This document shows, one piece after another, positions 5,329-12,898 of a DNA stretch of 64,000 bases (positions are counted from its first letter, which is position 1; each line of letters starts with the position of its first letter). A program made the translations under genes and the position numbers. The stretch covers positions 62,001 through 126,000 of the forward strand of contig JADJWT010000001.1 in NCBI GenBank assembly GCA_016716225.1, given 5' to 3'. A model generated the notes under the pieces. That model was not told the DNA's origin, did no database searches, and was given only the letters and a program-made list of their open reading frames with translations. The stretch is from Ignavibacteriota bacterium. Its GTDB lineage: Bacteria; Bacteroidota; Ignavibacteria; Ignavibacteriales; Melioribacteraceae.

Positions 5329-7347
5329 TTGTTAGTTGAAGATATTTGTGTAAAGTTAAGACCAATACTTGGCGAGAAAATTGATAGTCTGTGGCGGGCT
5401 TATTTAGTTGAAGATATGGATGGCAAAAGAGAAATCGAACAAATTCTTAATATGCTTTATTTAGACAATTTGAATACTGAAATTTCTTCAGACAATGCTG
5501 ATAATTTATTGGCTCCACCTCCGGCTGAAAATGTCCGAGGCGAATACCCAATCGGAGAAATCATGTACGCCGGTAAAAAACTTTATCCATTTTGCTTAAG
5601 AGAGAATGACTGGATAAAACACGTGTTAATAGTCGGCGCTTCGGGTTCGGGCAAAACAAACTTATGTTTTCAAGTTCTAAAGAACTTTATACATAAAAAT
5701 AAACCTTTTCTTGTTTTGGATTGGAAAAGAAATTACCGGGATATTGTAACTGAAAGTTTTGGCAAAGATATAAGAGTTTATACAGTTGGAAGAGACGTTG
5801 CTCCATTTATGTTTAATCCTCTTATTCCTCCTCCGGGTACTTCTCCGAAAACTTGGTTAAAAAAGTTAATTGAAATAATTGCACATGCTACTTTTGTCGG
5901 TGAAGGAGTAATGTATTTATTACAAAAAGCTCTTGATAAAACTTACAATGATTTTGGATTATACAGCAATAAACCCGTTGTAAATTATCCGACACTCAAA
6001 GATTTACTAAATACTATTGAGCACACAGATGTAAAAGGTAGAGAATCCGGTTGGATGAGCAGTACTCTAAGAGCTCTTGGTGCCTTAACTTTCGGAGAAA
6101 CTGGGAAAACATTCAATGTAAGACAGCAATCTAATATGGTTGATTTATTAAGTCAACAAGTAATACTCGAGATGGATTCACTTACCAATACAGATAAAAT
6201 ATTTTTAGTGGAAAGTATTTTATTATGGATACATCATTACAGACTATCGTCTCCTTCTCAAAAACGTGAGGAGTTTGATCATGCAATAATTCTTGAAGAA
6301 GCTCATCACGTTATCGGCAAAGATAAAAGTGATCTGGTCGGCGGTGAATCAATAACCGATGTAATTATAAGAGAAATCAGAGAACTCGGAGAATCCGTAA
6401 TCATTATTGATCAATGCCCGAGTCTTTTATCCTTACCGGCTCGTGGAAATACTTGGTGTACAATTGTATTAAACCTTAAGGATTCAAAAGATGTTAACTC
6501 AGCAGCGAGTGCACTTCTTTTAGAATCTTCTGATAAAAAAATTTTAGGAAGGCTTGAAACCGGCCAAGCCGTAGCTAAAATTCAAGGGAGATGGCACAAA
6601 CCATTTCTCATAAATGTTCCTTATATTCCTATTAGAAAGGGTTCTGTAAGTGATCTAATGATAAGTGATCTAATGAGACCTTATTCCGCTTGTTCCGCCT
6701 CTGAAACATTAACCACTGCCGAAGAGAGACAGATTCCGCAAAATGATGACCAACGGAGTAAAGAGGTTGGAATAACCTCGGAAGAACAAATCTTACTTCA
6801 TGATATTCATTCAAATAAATTATCCGGTGTAGTAGAACGATACCGAAGATTACAATGGAGTAGAAGAAAAGGTAATGAATTAAAAAATTCATTACTCAAA
6901 AAACAACTCATTGAAACCGAAGAAATTCCAACGAAAAGCGGAAGGGTTATCGTACTTAAATTAACCAAAATTGGCAAATCAAATATCGATCAACCAATAT
7001 CACAAGATATTCGTGAAGGCGGAATAACTCACGAATTCTGGAAAAACAAATATGCACAGATATTAAAGAATGAGGGTTTTGATATAACTTTTGAAAAATC
7101 AATCGGCGACGGAAAATATGTCGATGTTGTAGCATCAAAAAATGATATAAGAATCGCAATCGAAGTTGAAACCGGAAGATCCGATATTTTAACAAATATA
7201 AAAAAATGCTTGGAAGCAAATTTCGATAGAATCATTGTTGTTGCAGTCAACGAAAAAATCGAATCAAAAGTAAAGTCATTACTTTCAAGTAATGACTTAC
7301 ATCAAAACCCGAAAATCATTTTAAGCTGTGCAAGAAGAACTATTTAG
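5329..7347 (+). CDS. HerA/DUF87-type ATPase with winged-helix and nuclease-like C-terminal domains
   Basis: The 672-aa protein starts at TTG (5329), 8 bases after GGAGGT inside the upstream gene. Walker A is GASGSGKT at 103-110. Walker B is HAIILEEAHH at about 318-327, followed by VIIIDQCPS, typical of HerA/FtsK-like hexameric DNA translocases. A winged-helix-like segment lies at about 485-555. The last 105 residues (568-672) look like a PD-(D/E)xK nuclease: YVDVV with Asp599, then IAIEVETG with Glu612 and Glu614. I infer a DNA pump with DNA-end processing or sequence binding. Element transfer, partition or anti-phage defence are all possible. Genes of this architecture are familiar in archaea and archaeal elements. 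Confidence 0.8.
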   Translation: MLVEDICVKLRPILGEKIDSLWRAYLVEDMDGKREIEQILNMLYLDNLNTEISSDNADNLLAPPPAENVRGEYPIGEIMYAGKKLYPFCLRENDWIKHVLIVGASGSGKTNLCFQVLKNFIHKNKPFLVLDWKRNYRDIVTESFGKDIRVYTVGRDVAPFMFNPLIPPPGTSPKTWLKKLIEIIAHATFVGEGVMYLLQKALDKTYNDFGLYSNKPVVNYPTLKDLLNTIEHTDVKGRESGWMSSTLRALGALTFGETGKTFNVRQQSNMVDLLSQQVILEMDSLTNTDKIFLVESILLWIHHYRLSSPSQKREEFDHAIILEEAHHVIGKDKSDLVGGESITDVIIREIRELGESVIIIDQCPSLLSLPARGNTWCTIVLNLKDSKDVNSAASALLLESSDKKILGRLETGQAVAKIQGRWHKPFLINVPYIPIRKGSVSDLMISDLMRPYSACSASETLTTAEERQIPQNDDQRSKEVGITSEEQILLHDIHSNKLSGVVERYRRLQWSRRKGNELKNSLLKKQLIETEEIPTKSGRVIVLKLTKIGKSNIDQPISQDIREGGITHEFWKNKYAQILKNEGFDITFEKSIGDGKYVDVVASKNDIRIAIEVETGRSDILTNIKKCLEANFDRIIVVAVNEKIESKVKSLLSSNDLHQNPKIILSCARRTI

Positions 7348-7353
7348 TTCTTC

Positions 7354-7629
7354 TCACATCTCATCATTTTCTTCCTCCCCCGCTTCTTTATCAGTGTTTA
7401 TAACAACAAACTCATAAGCTTTCTGCATAACCAAAATTACTTTTGGTAATTCAGAATAAACTGAAAAACTGTTCGTTGATTTCCAGTTATTATCTTTATC
7501 CTTATAAGTCTTACTTACAATCACATTAAATATCTTTGACTTCACCCCTTTAACAAACGCTGAATTTTCAAAAACGGAAGCCTTAATCGCTCCCGCCCGA
7601 AAAACCCTTACCGGTCTATTTCCATTCAT
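7354..7629 (-). CDS. Small conserved mobile-element protein (FRAGAIKAS type)
   Basis: The 91-aa protein belongs to a small widespread type I recognise only by pattern: FRAGAIKASVFEN, then IFNVIVSKTYKD-K-D-N-N-W-K-S-T-x-S-F, then LPKVILVMQKAYEFVV. Proteins of this shape recur beside plasmid and phage genes in bacteria and archaea; their beta-rich body suggests nucleic-acid or single-strand binding, which is inference. The tail is acidic (EAGEEENDEM), as in many single-strand-binding proteins. Its ATG overlaps the stop of the upstream gene, so the two form one leftward transcript. Confidence 0.6.
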   Translation of the reverse strand: MNGNRPVRVFRAGAIKASVFENSAFVKGVKSKIFNVIVSKTYKDKDNNWKSTNSFSVYSELPKVILVMQKAYEFVVINTDKEAGEEENDEM

Positions 7630-8015
7630 TTTCTCACCTCAACACTTAGTTGAGAATCCTTAGGATTCTCAACGGTTTTCTTCTTGTTTGCCATCTCTTT
7701 CTTCCAAATCGCATGTTCAATTATTAAAAGTTTTAGACTTGGAGCTTCCCTATCCGGGATCGAAGCAAGCAACGGATCGTTTTCAAATTCAACGATTCTA
7801 TCTACTTCTTTTATTTCTTCTGAATAAGCTTTTGAAAGCAAACAGTCTTTTAATACTTTGCATTCATCTTCATTCCATTCTTCAACGATTCCGTACCAAG
7901 AAAGTACTACATCGATTCCGAAATCCACTACATCGAAATATTCGTGTATTGTTTCTGCGGCTTCAATTTGCCTAATTGTGTTTACAAGTTTCTTTGAATA
8001 CATCTTCGATTCCAT
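7626..8015 (-). CDS. Hypothetical acidic helical protein
   Basis: I do not recognise this 129-aa product. It is mostly helical and acidic through residue 100, with a patterned segment LSWYGIVEEWNEDECKVLKD, and ends in a Lys-rich tail. The ATG at 8013-8015 follows AAGGAGG at good spacing. The stop overlaps the start of the next gene by ATGA. It has no membrane segment. The leader between the palindrome at 8142-8207 and this gene contains a strong G+C-rich stem-loop (8038-8085), so expression may be controlled at RNA level. Confidence 0.6.
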   Translation of the reverse strand: MESKMYSKKLVNTIRQIEAAETIHEYFDVVDFGIDVVLSWYGIVEEWNEDECKVLKDCLLSKAYSEEIKEVDRIVEFENDPLLASIPDREAPSLKLLIIEHAIWKKEMANKKKTVENPKDSQLSVEVRK

Positions 8016-8037
8016 TTTCTTTTCCTCCTTGCCCTAC

Positions 8038-8085
8038 CTTTCTAACTCCGGCGGGGTCTTCACTTAATGAGACCCCGTTGGAAAG
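8038..8085. repeat. G+C-rich stem-loop in the divergent region
   Basis: Inner arms CGGGGTCT (8052-8059) and AGACCCCG (8070-8077) pair perfectly, and the outer arms CTTTCTAAC (8038-8046) and GTTGGAAAG (8077-8085) extend the stem with one mismatch and a bulge. It lies in the leader of the 7626-8015 gene. No T-run follows on either strand, so a simple terminator is unlikely. Confidence 0.6.
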
Positions 8086-8141
8086 ACAAGGGAAAAAAAT
8101 CAGCGATTATACATCTTTGGGTTAGCCGACCTTGAAAAGGG

Positions 8142-8207
8142 AAAAGTTTATAAAGTCGGATTACGATGAGTAAGTCATGAAATGACGTATCCGATTTATA
8201 AACTTTT
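8142..8207. repeat. Long palindrome with mirrored TATA-like boxes
   Basis: The left arm from 8142 (AAAAGTTTATAAA then G-TCGGAT-TACG) matches the reverse complement of the right arm ending at 8207 (CGTATCCGATTTATAAACTT) apart from two one-base indels. A smaller palindrome GTCATGAAATGAC (8174-8186) lies at the centre. Each arm carries GTTTATAAA, so TATA-like boxes face inward from both sides. It could be a two-way promoter, a recombinase target or part of an origin. The rest of 8086-8277 shows nothing else I can name. Confidence 0.55.
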
Positions 8208-8277
8208 AGGCGTGAAGACCCAACTCTATTTCATATAGGGAAATGTTAAATTATTTTTATTAGGAGGTGAATATAAA

Positions 8278-8412
8278 TTGGCAAGACCATTCAAATGCCC
8301 GTATTGCAACGGAACTAATACAACTAAGAAAGGTTATAGACAAACACAAACCGGAACAAAAAAAATAAGAATCTGCAGAGATTGTAATAGAAGATTTACT
8401 CTAAAAATTTAA
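8278..8412 (+). CDS. 44-aa zinc ribbon protein (transposase-type DNA-binding ribbon)
   Basis: A TTG at 8278 is preceded by AGGAGGTGA, one of the best ribosome-binding sites in the window. The product has two cysteine pairs, CPYC (about 7-10) and CRDC (about 33-36), in the arrangement C-x2-C-x-G-T-x-x-x-K-K-G-x-R, then I-C-R-D-C-x-R-R-F-T. This is the N-terminal zinc ribbon of IS1/InsA-like and many archaeal transposases, but no catalytic part follows; the next gene is convergent. It is therefore either a free-standing DNA-binding peptide of the element or an IS remnant. The intact start and good ribosome-binding site favour a working small protein. Confidence 0.7.
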   Translation: MARPFKCPYCNGTNTTKKGYRQTQTGTKKIRICRDCNRRFTLKI

Positions 8413-8420
8413 CCAAATTT

Positions 8421-9458
8421 TTAATTTGCAAATTTTTGATGCTCAAAATCATGAGAATTAGAATCTCTAGCAATATTATTCGAAATTTTATTATTACTAA
8501 AAATATTTTCAATTAAAAAACAATTTGAACAATATAGCCCTCCATTAGTCGAACCGCTATTATTCATAATTACTGAATCCTTCAAAAGAGTAAATTCCAC
8601 ATTAACACTTTCCAATGGATTTATTGATGTATTTCTAATTATCATACCTCCGCAAAATTCTTCGGAATAATTATTCTGAACAAATAATTTATCTAAAATA
8701 ATTGTACCTTTATTTATTGAAATACCTCCGGCAGAATCAATACTTTTATTTCCATCAATAACTACATTACTTAAATTTGAAACTGTGTTTTTATTGAATG
8801 AAGGATTATAAATTTCTATGCCACCGGTTCTAACTCCCTCATTATTACAAACAATACAATTTCTCATCTCCAATATACCTTTGTATACAAACATTCCTCC
8901 ACCACTTTCAGCTTTGCCATTACTAATAATAACATGATCTAACAATAAATTTCTACCTTTCGAAAATATATTTCCGCCCCTACTTTTTTCCTTTTCAAAG
9001 AAATAAGATTTTTCATCTCGAGGATTTTTCGAAGACCCATTCCCTCCATGAATAACAACATATTTAAGAAAACTTTTAATCCTTATGTCAATCGAATTTT
9101 CAACAAAAGTAATATTCTTCCATTTATCACCAGTAATTACAACAAGATCCTCTGCATTACCTTTAACTTCTAAACTTCCTAAAACAACTATTCCACAAGA
9201 CTTACCAAAAAATAACTGAACACCAGCTTCAATAATTAATTTACCTTCATCCAAAACAATTAAATCATTATTTACAAAATATTTTCCTCTCTCAATAACT
9301 ACTGAATTTCTAATTACGGATAAATTTAATTTTTTAATTGGTTCAGCAATTACACTCACAATTTCAGAAACAATTACCTCTGCTGAATACTGAAAAATAG
9401 ATTTAGTTTCAGTTAATGTTTCTATCTTATGAAAGACATTCATTAGCAAATTATTCAT
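8421..9458 (-). CDS. Right-handed parallel beta-helix repeat protein
   Basis: The 345-aa protein is built of short repeated strands with glycine turns and Asn ladders typical of pectate-lyase-like beta helices (for example GGGMFVYKGILEMRNCIVCN, then GGIEIYN, GGISIN, GGMIIRN, GGLYCSN) from about residue 60 to 335. No signal peptide or sorting domain is present, unlike most such proteins in this group, so a cytoplasmic or phage-tail-like role is possible. Several Cys residues occur late in the protein. It ends eight bases from the convergent zinc ribbon gene. Its promoter lies in the repeat-rich region 9459-9805. Substrate, if any, is unknown. Confidence 0.7.
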   Translation of the reverse strand: MNNLLMNVFHKIETLTETKSIFQYSAEVIVSEIVSVIAEPIKKLNLSVIRNSVVIERGKYFVNNDLIVLDEGKLIIEAGVQLFFGKSCGIVVLGSLEVKGNAEDLVVITGDKWKNITFVENSIDIRIKSFLKYVVIHGGNGSSKNPRDEKSYFFEKEKSRGGNIFSKGRNLLLDHVIISNGKAESGGGMFVYKGILEMRNCIVCNNEGVRTGGIEIYNPSFNKNTVSNLSNVVIDGNKSIDSAGGISINKGTIILDKLFVQNNYSEEFCGGMIIRNTSINPLESVNVEFTLLKDSVIMNNSGSTNGGLYCSNCFLIENIFSNNKISNNIARDSNSHDFEHQKFAN

Positions 9459-9586
9459 TTCCTACTCACGAAATATTAGAATAAACTAATTACAATTCAT
9501 TTAAACTTATTTTTTTTATAATCAACAAATAAACTATTTTATTCTTCTAAATCAATAAAAATCATGACTCATTTATATATATAGTC

Positions 9587-9744
9587 GACTTAACGAACTC
9601 TTTATAACTGATTGTTTTATATAGGTTTAAAAGGATATTAGGTGTTCGTTAAATGTACTGATTTCACATACTTAACGTACTTTTTTATGTATTAAATGTA
9701 CAATTTTGAGGGACTTAACGTACTTTTTAAATGACTTAACGAAC
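9587..9744. repeat. Iteron-like array next to the replication-relaxation gene
   Basis: Copies of a 10-12 base word, consensus ACTTAACGWAC with a TTAAATGTAC variant, start at about 9588, 9648, 9670, 9691, 9713 and 9734. The last five are direct repeats spaced 20-23 bases apart, about two helical turns, and an inverted GTTCGTTAA overlaps the second. Flanks (9459-9586 and 9745-9805) are very A+T-rich with no gene. This is the layout of initiator-binding iterons or a multi-operator. It sits between the end of the replication-relaxation gene and the start of the beta-helix gene. Confidence 0.6.
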
Positions 9745-9805
9745 AAAAATTTGTTGAATAATTTTGAGAGAAATGATTTTATTATGTTCTAATAGATTTG
9801 AAATA

Positions 9806-10717
9806 TTATTTAGGCTGGATAATTCTTTCTTCAAAATTTATCGTTGGACCAAGAATAGATTCTTGCGGTATTGATAACTTTCCTCCTCTTGACCATATTC
9901 TTCCACCCAATCCTTTCTCAAACATTTCGTATTGATCAGCTACCCAAACGAAATCATTTGAGCTATCAGAATTTATAAAATTCGAAATACTTACTTTTCT
10001 TTTTGTTGTGTTTGTTAAAATAAGTAACCTAAAACCATTAAAAATTGTATTCCATTTTTTTTGATATCTCAGATATTTTTTTGACTGAAAATGAGCTTGA
10101 TAATTTTGGATTTTGGTTGCAATACTGTTTGATTTGAATCCTTGATTCTGAAGTGATTCGGTTCCCATATCAACTTCTAAAAAGAAAAGTAAACTCTTAT
10201 TTTGTTTTTCACTTTTTATATAAAAAACTCCATCGGGAATTAATGTAACACTTGAATTTTCTAGCGATAGATTTTCAGTTATTAAAGGTTGTCCATTTTT
10301 GTTTAACGGAATAAATGGTGTTGTTGATGAAATAAATTCAGTTTTAATATTTGAGCATTTACTTTCGATTTTCTTTAACAATATTCTAAACCAATTTATT
10401 AATAACTCATGTTCAATGTTATAAATTTTATCAGTTATAAATCTTTCAACTGGAATTTTGCTATCAATTAAATTTTCATTTTGAAGAAGTTTAACTCCTT
10501 TCTCGCTGATTGAAATAATATTTTCCGGACGACCATGATTTTCTGAAGAGTATCTTTGTTTTAAATTTACCAGATAGTGCTTTGAAAATTTTGCGATTTT
10601 TTTTTGAATGATTCTTCTCCCGGAATTATTTATCAATGCCAATTGATCAACATTAAGAATATTATATTCACAAATTTGTTTTAATAAGAAGAAATCTTTC
10701 TTTGTTGTAATTAACAT
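9806..10717 (-). CDS. Replication-relaxation family protein
   Basis: The 303-aa product begins with a winged-helix region (about 1-85: LKQICEYNILNVDQLALIN, then RIIQKKIAKF and ISISEKGVKLL). A restriction-endonuclease-like core follows, with LIPDGVFYI and LLFFLEVDMGTE (about 145-185), the acidic signature of the replication-relaxation (Replic_Relax) family. Such proteins are found on integrative and plasmid elements, where they are linked to replication initiation. Here it stands next to iteron-like repeats and is the last island gene before ssrA. The ATG at 10715-10717 lacks a good Shine-Dalgarno. I infer that it binds the iterons; family membership is moderately sure. Confidence 0.7.
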   Translation of the reverse strand: MLITTKKDFFLLKQICEYNILNVDQLALINNSGRRIIQKKIAKFSKHYLVNLKQRYSSENHGRPENIISISEKGVKLLQNENLIDSKIPVERFITDKIYNIEHELLINWFRILLKKIESKCSNIKTEFISSTTPFIPLNKNGQPLITENLSLENSSVTLIPDGVFYIKSEKQNKSLLFFLEVDMGTESLQNQGFKSNSIATKIQNYQAHFQSKKYLRYQKKWNTIFNGFRLLILTNTTKRKVSISNFINSDSSNDFVWVADQYEMFEKGLGGRIWSRGGKLSIPQESILGPTINFEERIIQPK

Positions 10718-10914
10718 AATACTTCATTTTTAATTGAAATGTTTTTCATTTTGTAAGTGGTTTTTAGAATGAAATGTTTCAAAAAAATAGTTACTTATTT
10801 TTTTATAAATTAAATGTTTTATGAAATGATTCTATAACTGTTTAATTGATTTTAACCAATAAATTGTAAGAATAATGTAAGAAATGTCTGTAAGTTATTG
10901 TTTTTATTGATATT

Positions 10915-11269
10915 TGGTGGAGGTGGCGGGAGTTGAACCCGCGTCCGAAGATACCTTTCATTGAACGTCTACACACATAGCCTATTCTTTAGATTTCGAG
11001 AACCAAACCCAAATAGACATGGTTTTGATTTTCTATCTTTGTTAAAGTTTCGCTTCATCTACCAAAGAACTCGAATCCACTAGTGTACCTAACGGCGTTC
11101 ATCCTAATTTCGGCACACACAAATTAGGCGAACGGCTACTTATAAATTAAGCAGCTAATGCGTAGTTATAGTCGTCGTCTCGACTTTGTTCCGTCGTTTA
11201 GCGTGTCTACGGAGAACACGGTGCGCAGTTCAAAGAACAAATAACCCCGTCGAAGCCAATTTCACCCCC
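10915..11269 (-). ncRNA. ssrA: tmRNA (transfer-messenger RNA)
   Basis: The minus strand begins GGGGGTGAAATTGGCTTCGA at 11269 and ends with GGACGCGGGTTCAACTCCCG followed by CCACCTCCACCA at 10915, a tRNA-Ala-like acceptor and T arm with encoded CCA. The 5' GGGGGTG pairs with CACCTCC before ACCA. The tag frame ends at TAA 11149-11147 and most likely reads DDDYNYALAA (11179-11150), close to the tag ADDYSYAMAA of Chlorobium. The resume codon is a guess. The 355-base gene rescues stalled ribosomes. Its first 8 bases overlap the end of the upstream adenosyltransferase gene. The 197 bases between its 3' end and the replication-relaxation gene are A+T-rich with no gene. Confidence 0.95.
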
Positions 11270-11810
11270 GGGTTTTCCAAATTATTTCTGGTGTGGTTGT
11301 TACAAAATTTTCATAGCGTGCAAGTACAAATAACAAATCAGAAAGTCTGTTTACAAAAACTAAAATATTATTATTTATTGATTCACAATCTTTCAATTCA
11401 ACGATAATTCTTTCCGCTCTTCTGCATATTGTTCTTGCAAAATGCAAAAGAGATGCTGATATATTTCCTCCAGGTAAAATAAAATTTTTCAACGTTGGTA
11501 ATTTCTCATCAAATTTATCAATCAACTTTTCTAAATAATTTATTTCTTCTACTGATGTTTTTTTTATTACTTCACTTTTTACATTTTCCGGAGAAGCAAG
11601 TTCCGATCCGATTTGAAATAATAAATTCTGAATTTGTTCCAATTCAATTTTAATTTCTTCACTTACATTATTTGAAACAGCTAATCCAATTACAGAATTT
11701 AATTCATCAATTGTCCCGTATGCATTTATTCTGATATTATTTTTTTGAACTCTTGTTCCGCCGAACAAACTTGTGCTTCCGTCATCTCCGGTTTTAGTAT
11801 ATATTTTCAT
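11262..11810 (-). CDS. Cob(I)alamin adenosyltransferase, PduO type
   Basis: The 182-aa enzyme moves the adenosyl group of ATP to corrinoid cobalt. Signatures are the N-terminal IYTKTGDDGSTSLFGG (ATP-binding), the helix with RINAYGTIDELNSVIG and the C-terminal FARTICRRAERIIVEL and FVNRLSDLLFVLAR. I chose the ATG at 11808-11810; a TTG two codons earlier would overlap the upstream stop. Only two bases separate it from the YgfZ-like gene, so they share a transcript. The TGA stop lies inside the first bases of tmRNA, so ribosomes finish on what becomes the tmRNA 5' end. Cytoplasmic; supplies adenosylcobalamin. Confidence 0.9.
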   Translation of the reverse strand: MKIYTKTGDDGSTSLFGGTRVQKNNIRINAYGTIDELNSVIGLAVSNNVSEEIKIELEQIQNLLFQIGSELASPENVKSEVIKKTSVEEINYLEKLIDKFDEKLPTLKNFILPGGNISASLLHFARTICRRAERIIVELKDCESINNNILVFVNRLSDLLFVLARYENFVTTTPEIIWKTRG

Positions 11811-11812
11811 AT

Positions 11813-12880
11813 TCAATTTAAAATTCTAACAGTAAATTTTGTTTCGGATTTTTCACTTAATGACAATTCAATTTCACCGTTTTTTTCAATTAAGGATTTT
11901 GAAAAATATCCCAAACCTTCAAATTTATTTTGTTCTAAGTTCTTAGTTAATGTAGTTATTGTGCAAACAACTTCTTTATTATCATTTAATAATTCAGCGG
12001 GAACATTTATATTGTTTGTGTTTATGGTAAACTTCCTTAAATGTTTTTGCACTTTATCATATGTATCTAAACGTGCAATTACTTCTTGACCAATATAGCA
12101 GCCTTTTGTAAAACTAATTTCATTTTTCAAATTTGTTTCATGAGGATTAAATTTATCTGTAATTTCATTTCCACCTCTGGGAACTTTATTAATTACTCTA
12201 TATCTATCAAATGCATCTTCACCAACCATTTCCAAGTCAAATACACTTTTATGGTTTAGTAAATAATCTAATAGTTTTTCTGAATTTTCAATTTCTGTGA
12301 TTAGCCAATAAATTATTTCTCCGCTTTGAGCTTTTTTCTTTAACAGATATGCCGTGGAAAAATTAATTTCAACTTTATGAAGCTTATTATTATCAAGTTC
12401 ATCAACTTCTTTTCCACAAATAAGTGTTAGGTATGATTCTGCTTGAGGTCCAATAATATCCAAAATTAAAAATTTACTAGTAAAATTTTCAAGTTTTACA
12501 TTTTCGGTTATAATATATTTTTCAATCCAGCGTGATAACAGAGATTCATTAAATTTACTTCCTACCAAAAAATATTCGTCATGCAATCTAATTAATGCAG
12601 TCCGATCGATTAATCTTCCTTTTTCATTAGTAAATAGAGTACTTATGTAATGATAAGGTTCTAAATTTTTTACGTCATTTGTAGAAATTCTTTGCAGAAA
12701 ATCCAAAACATCATTTCCGGTTAATTTTAAAACTGCTGATTCTGATCTGTTATAAATTCCAACTCCATATTTTATTGCATCATTTTCTTTTTGATATGAA
12801 GAATAAACTTTTATAGTTCCATCATTGGAAAAAATAATTTCTACAAATTTATTTTTAAAATATGAATATACCTGATTCAA
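11813..12880 (-). CDS. ygfZ: YgfZ/GcvT-like folate-binding protein
   Basis: The 355-aa protein has the GcvT-type fold and the YgfZ signature KGCYIGQEV at about residue 255. YgfZ proteins use tetrahydrofolate and the conserved Cys to help mature or repair iron-sulfur clusters. The start is TTG at 12878-12880; an in-frame TAG lies just upstream and no other Met follows for a long stretch, so the non-ATG start is well supported. It ends two bases before the adenosyltransferase gene. The dipeptidase upstream is 18 bases away in the same direction. Confidence 0.85.
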   Translation of the reverse strand: MNQVYSYFKNKFVEIIFSNDGTIKVYSSYQKENDAIKYGVGIYNRSESAVLKLTGNDVLDFLQRISTNDVKNLEPYHYISTLFTNEKGRLIDRTALIRLHDEYFLVGSKFNESLLSRWIEKYIITENVKLENFTSKFLILDIIGPQAESYLTLICGKEVDELDNNKLHKVEINFSTAYLLKKKAQSGEIIYWLITEIENSEKLLDYLLNHKSVFDLEMVGEDAFDRYRVINKVPRGGNEITDKFNPHETNLKNEISFTKGCYIGQEVIARLDTYDKVQKHLRKFTINTNNINVPAELLNDNKEVVCTITTLTKNLEQNKFEGLGYFSKSLIEKNGEIELSLSEKSETKFTVRILN

Positions 12881-12898
12881 TTTCTACCCTTTACTATT

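Noticed and set aside
8142..8207. The long palindrome as a tRNA or archaeal box C/D RNA gene
   Set aside because: No T-arm consensus, no CCA-type acceptor and no paired C/D boxes can be found.
3500..8400. An archaeal contig joined by misassembly
   Set aside because: Genes here have strong Shine-Dalgarno sites usable in bacteria and the flanking island genes are of the same A+T content; nothing in the sequence shows a joint. It cannot be excluded without reads.
9587..9744. Short repeats as a CRISPR array
   Set aside because: Repeat words are only 10-12 bases, spacers 10-12 bases, one copy is inverted and there are no cas genes; iterons fit better.
1..10914. A second copy of the ssrA 3' end marking the other island boundary
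   Set aside because: Reading the stretch for the GTGGCGGGAGTTGAACCC word and its complement, I found only the ssrA copy; the boundary may be outside the window.
11262..11816. A cobalamin riboswitch before the adenosyltransferase
   Set aside because: Only two bases separate it from the upstream gene and no B12-box-like sequence is seen.
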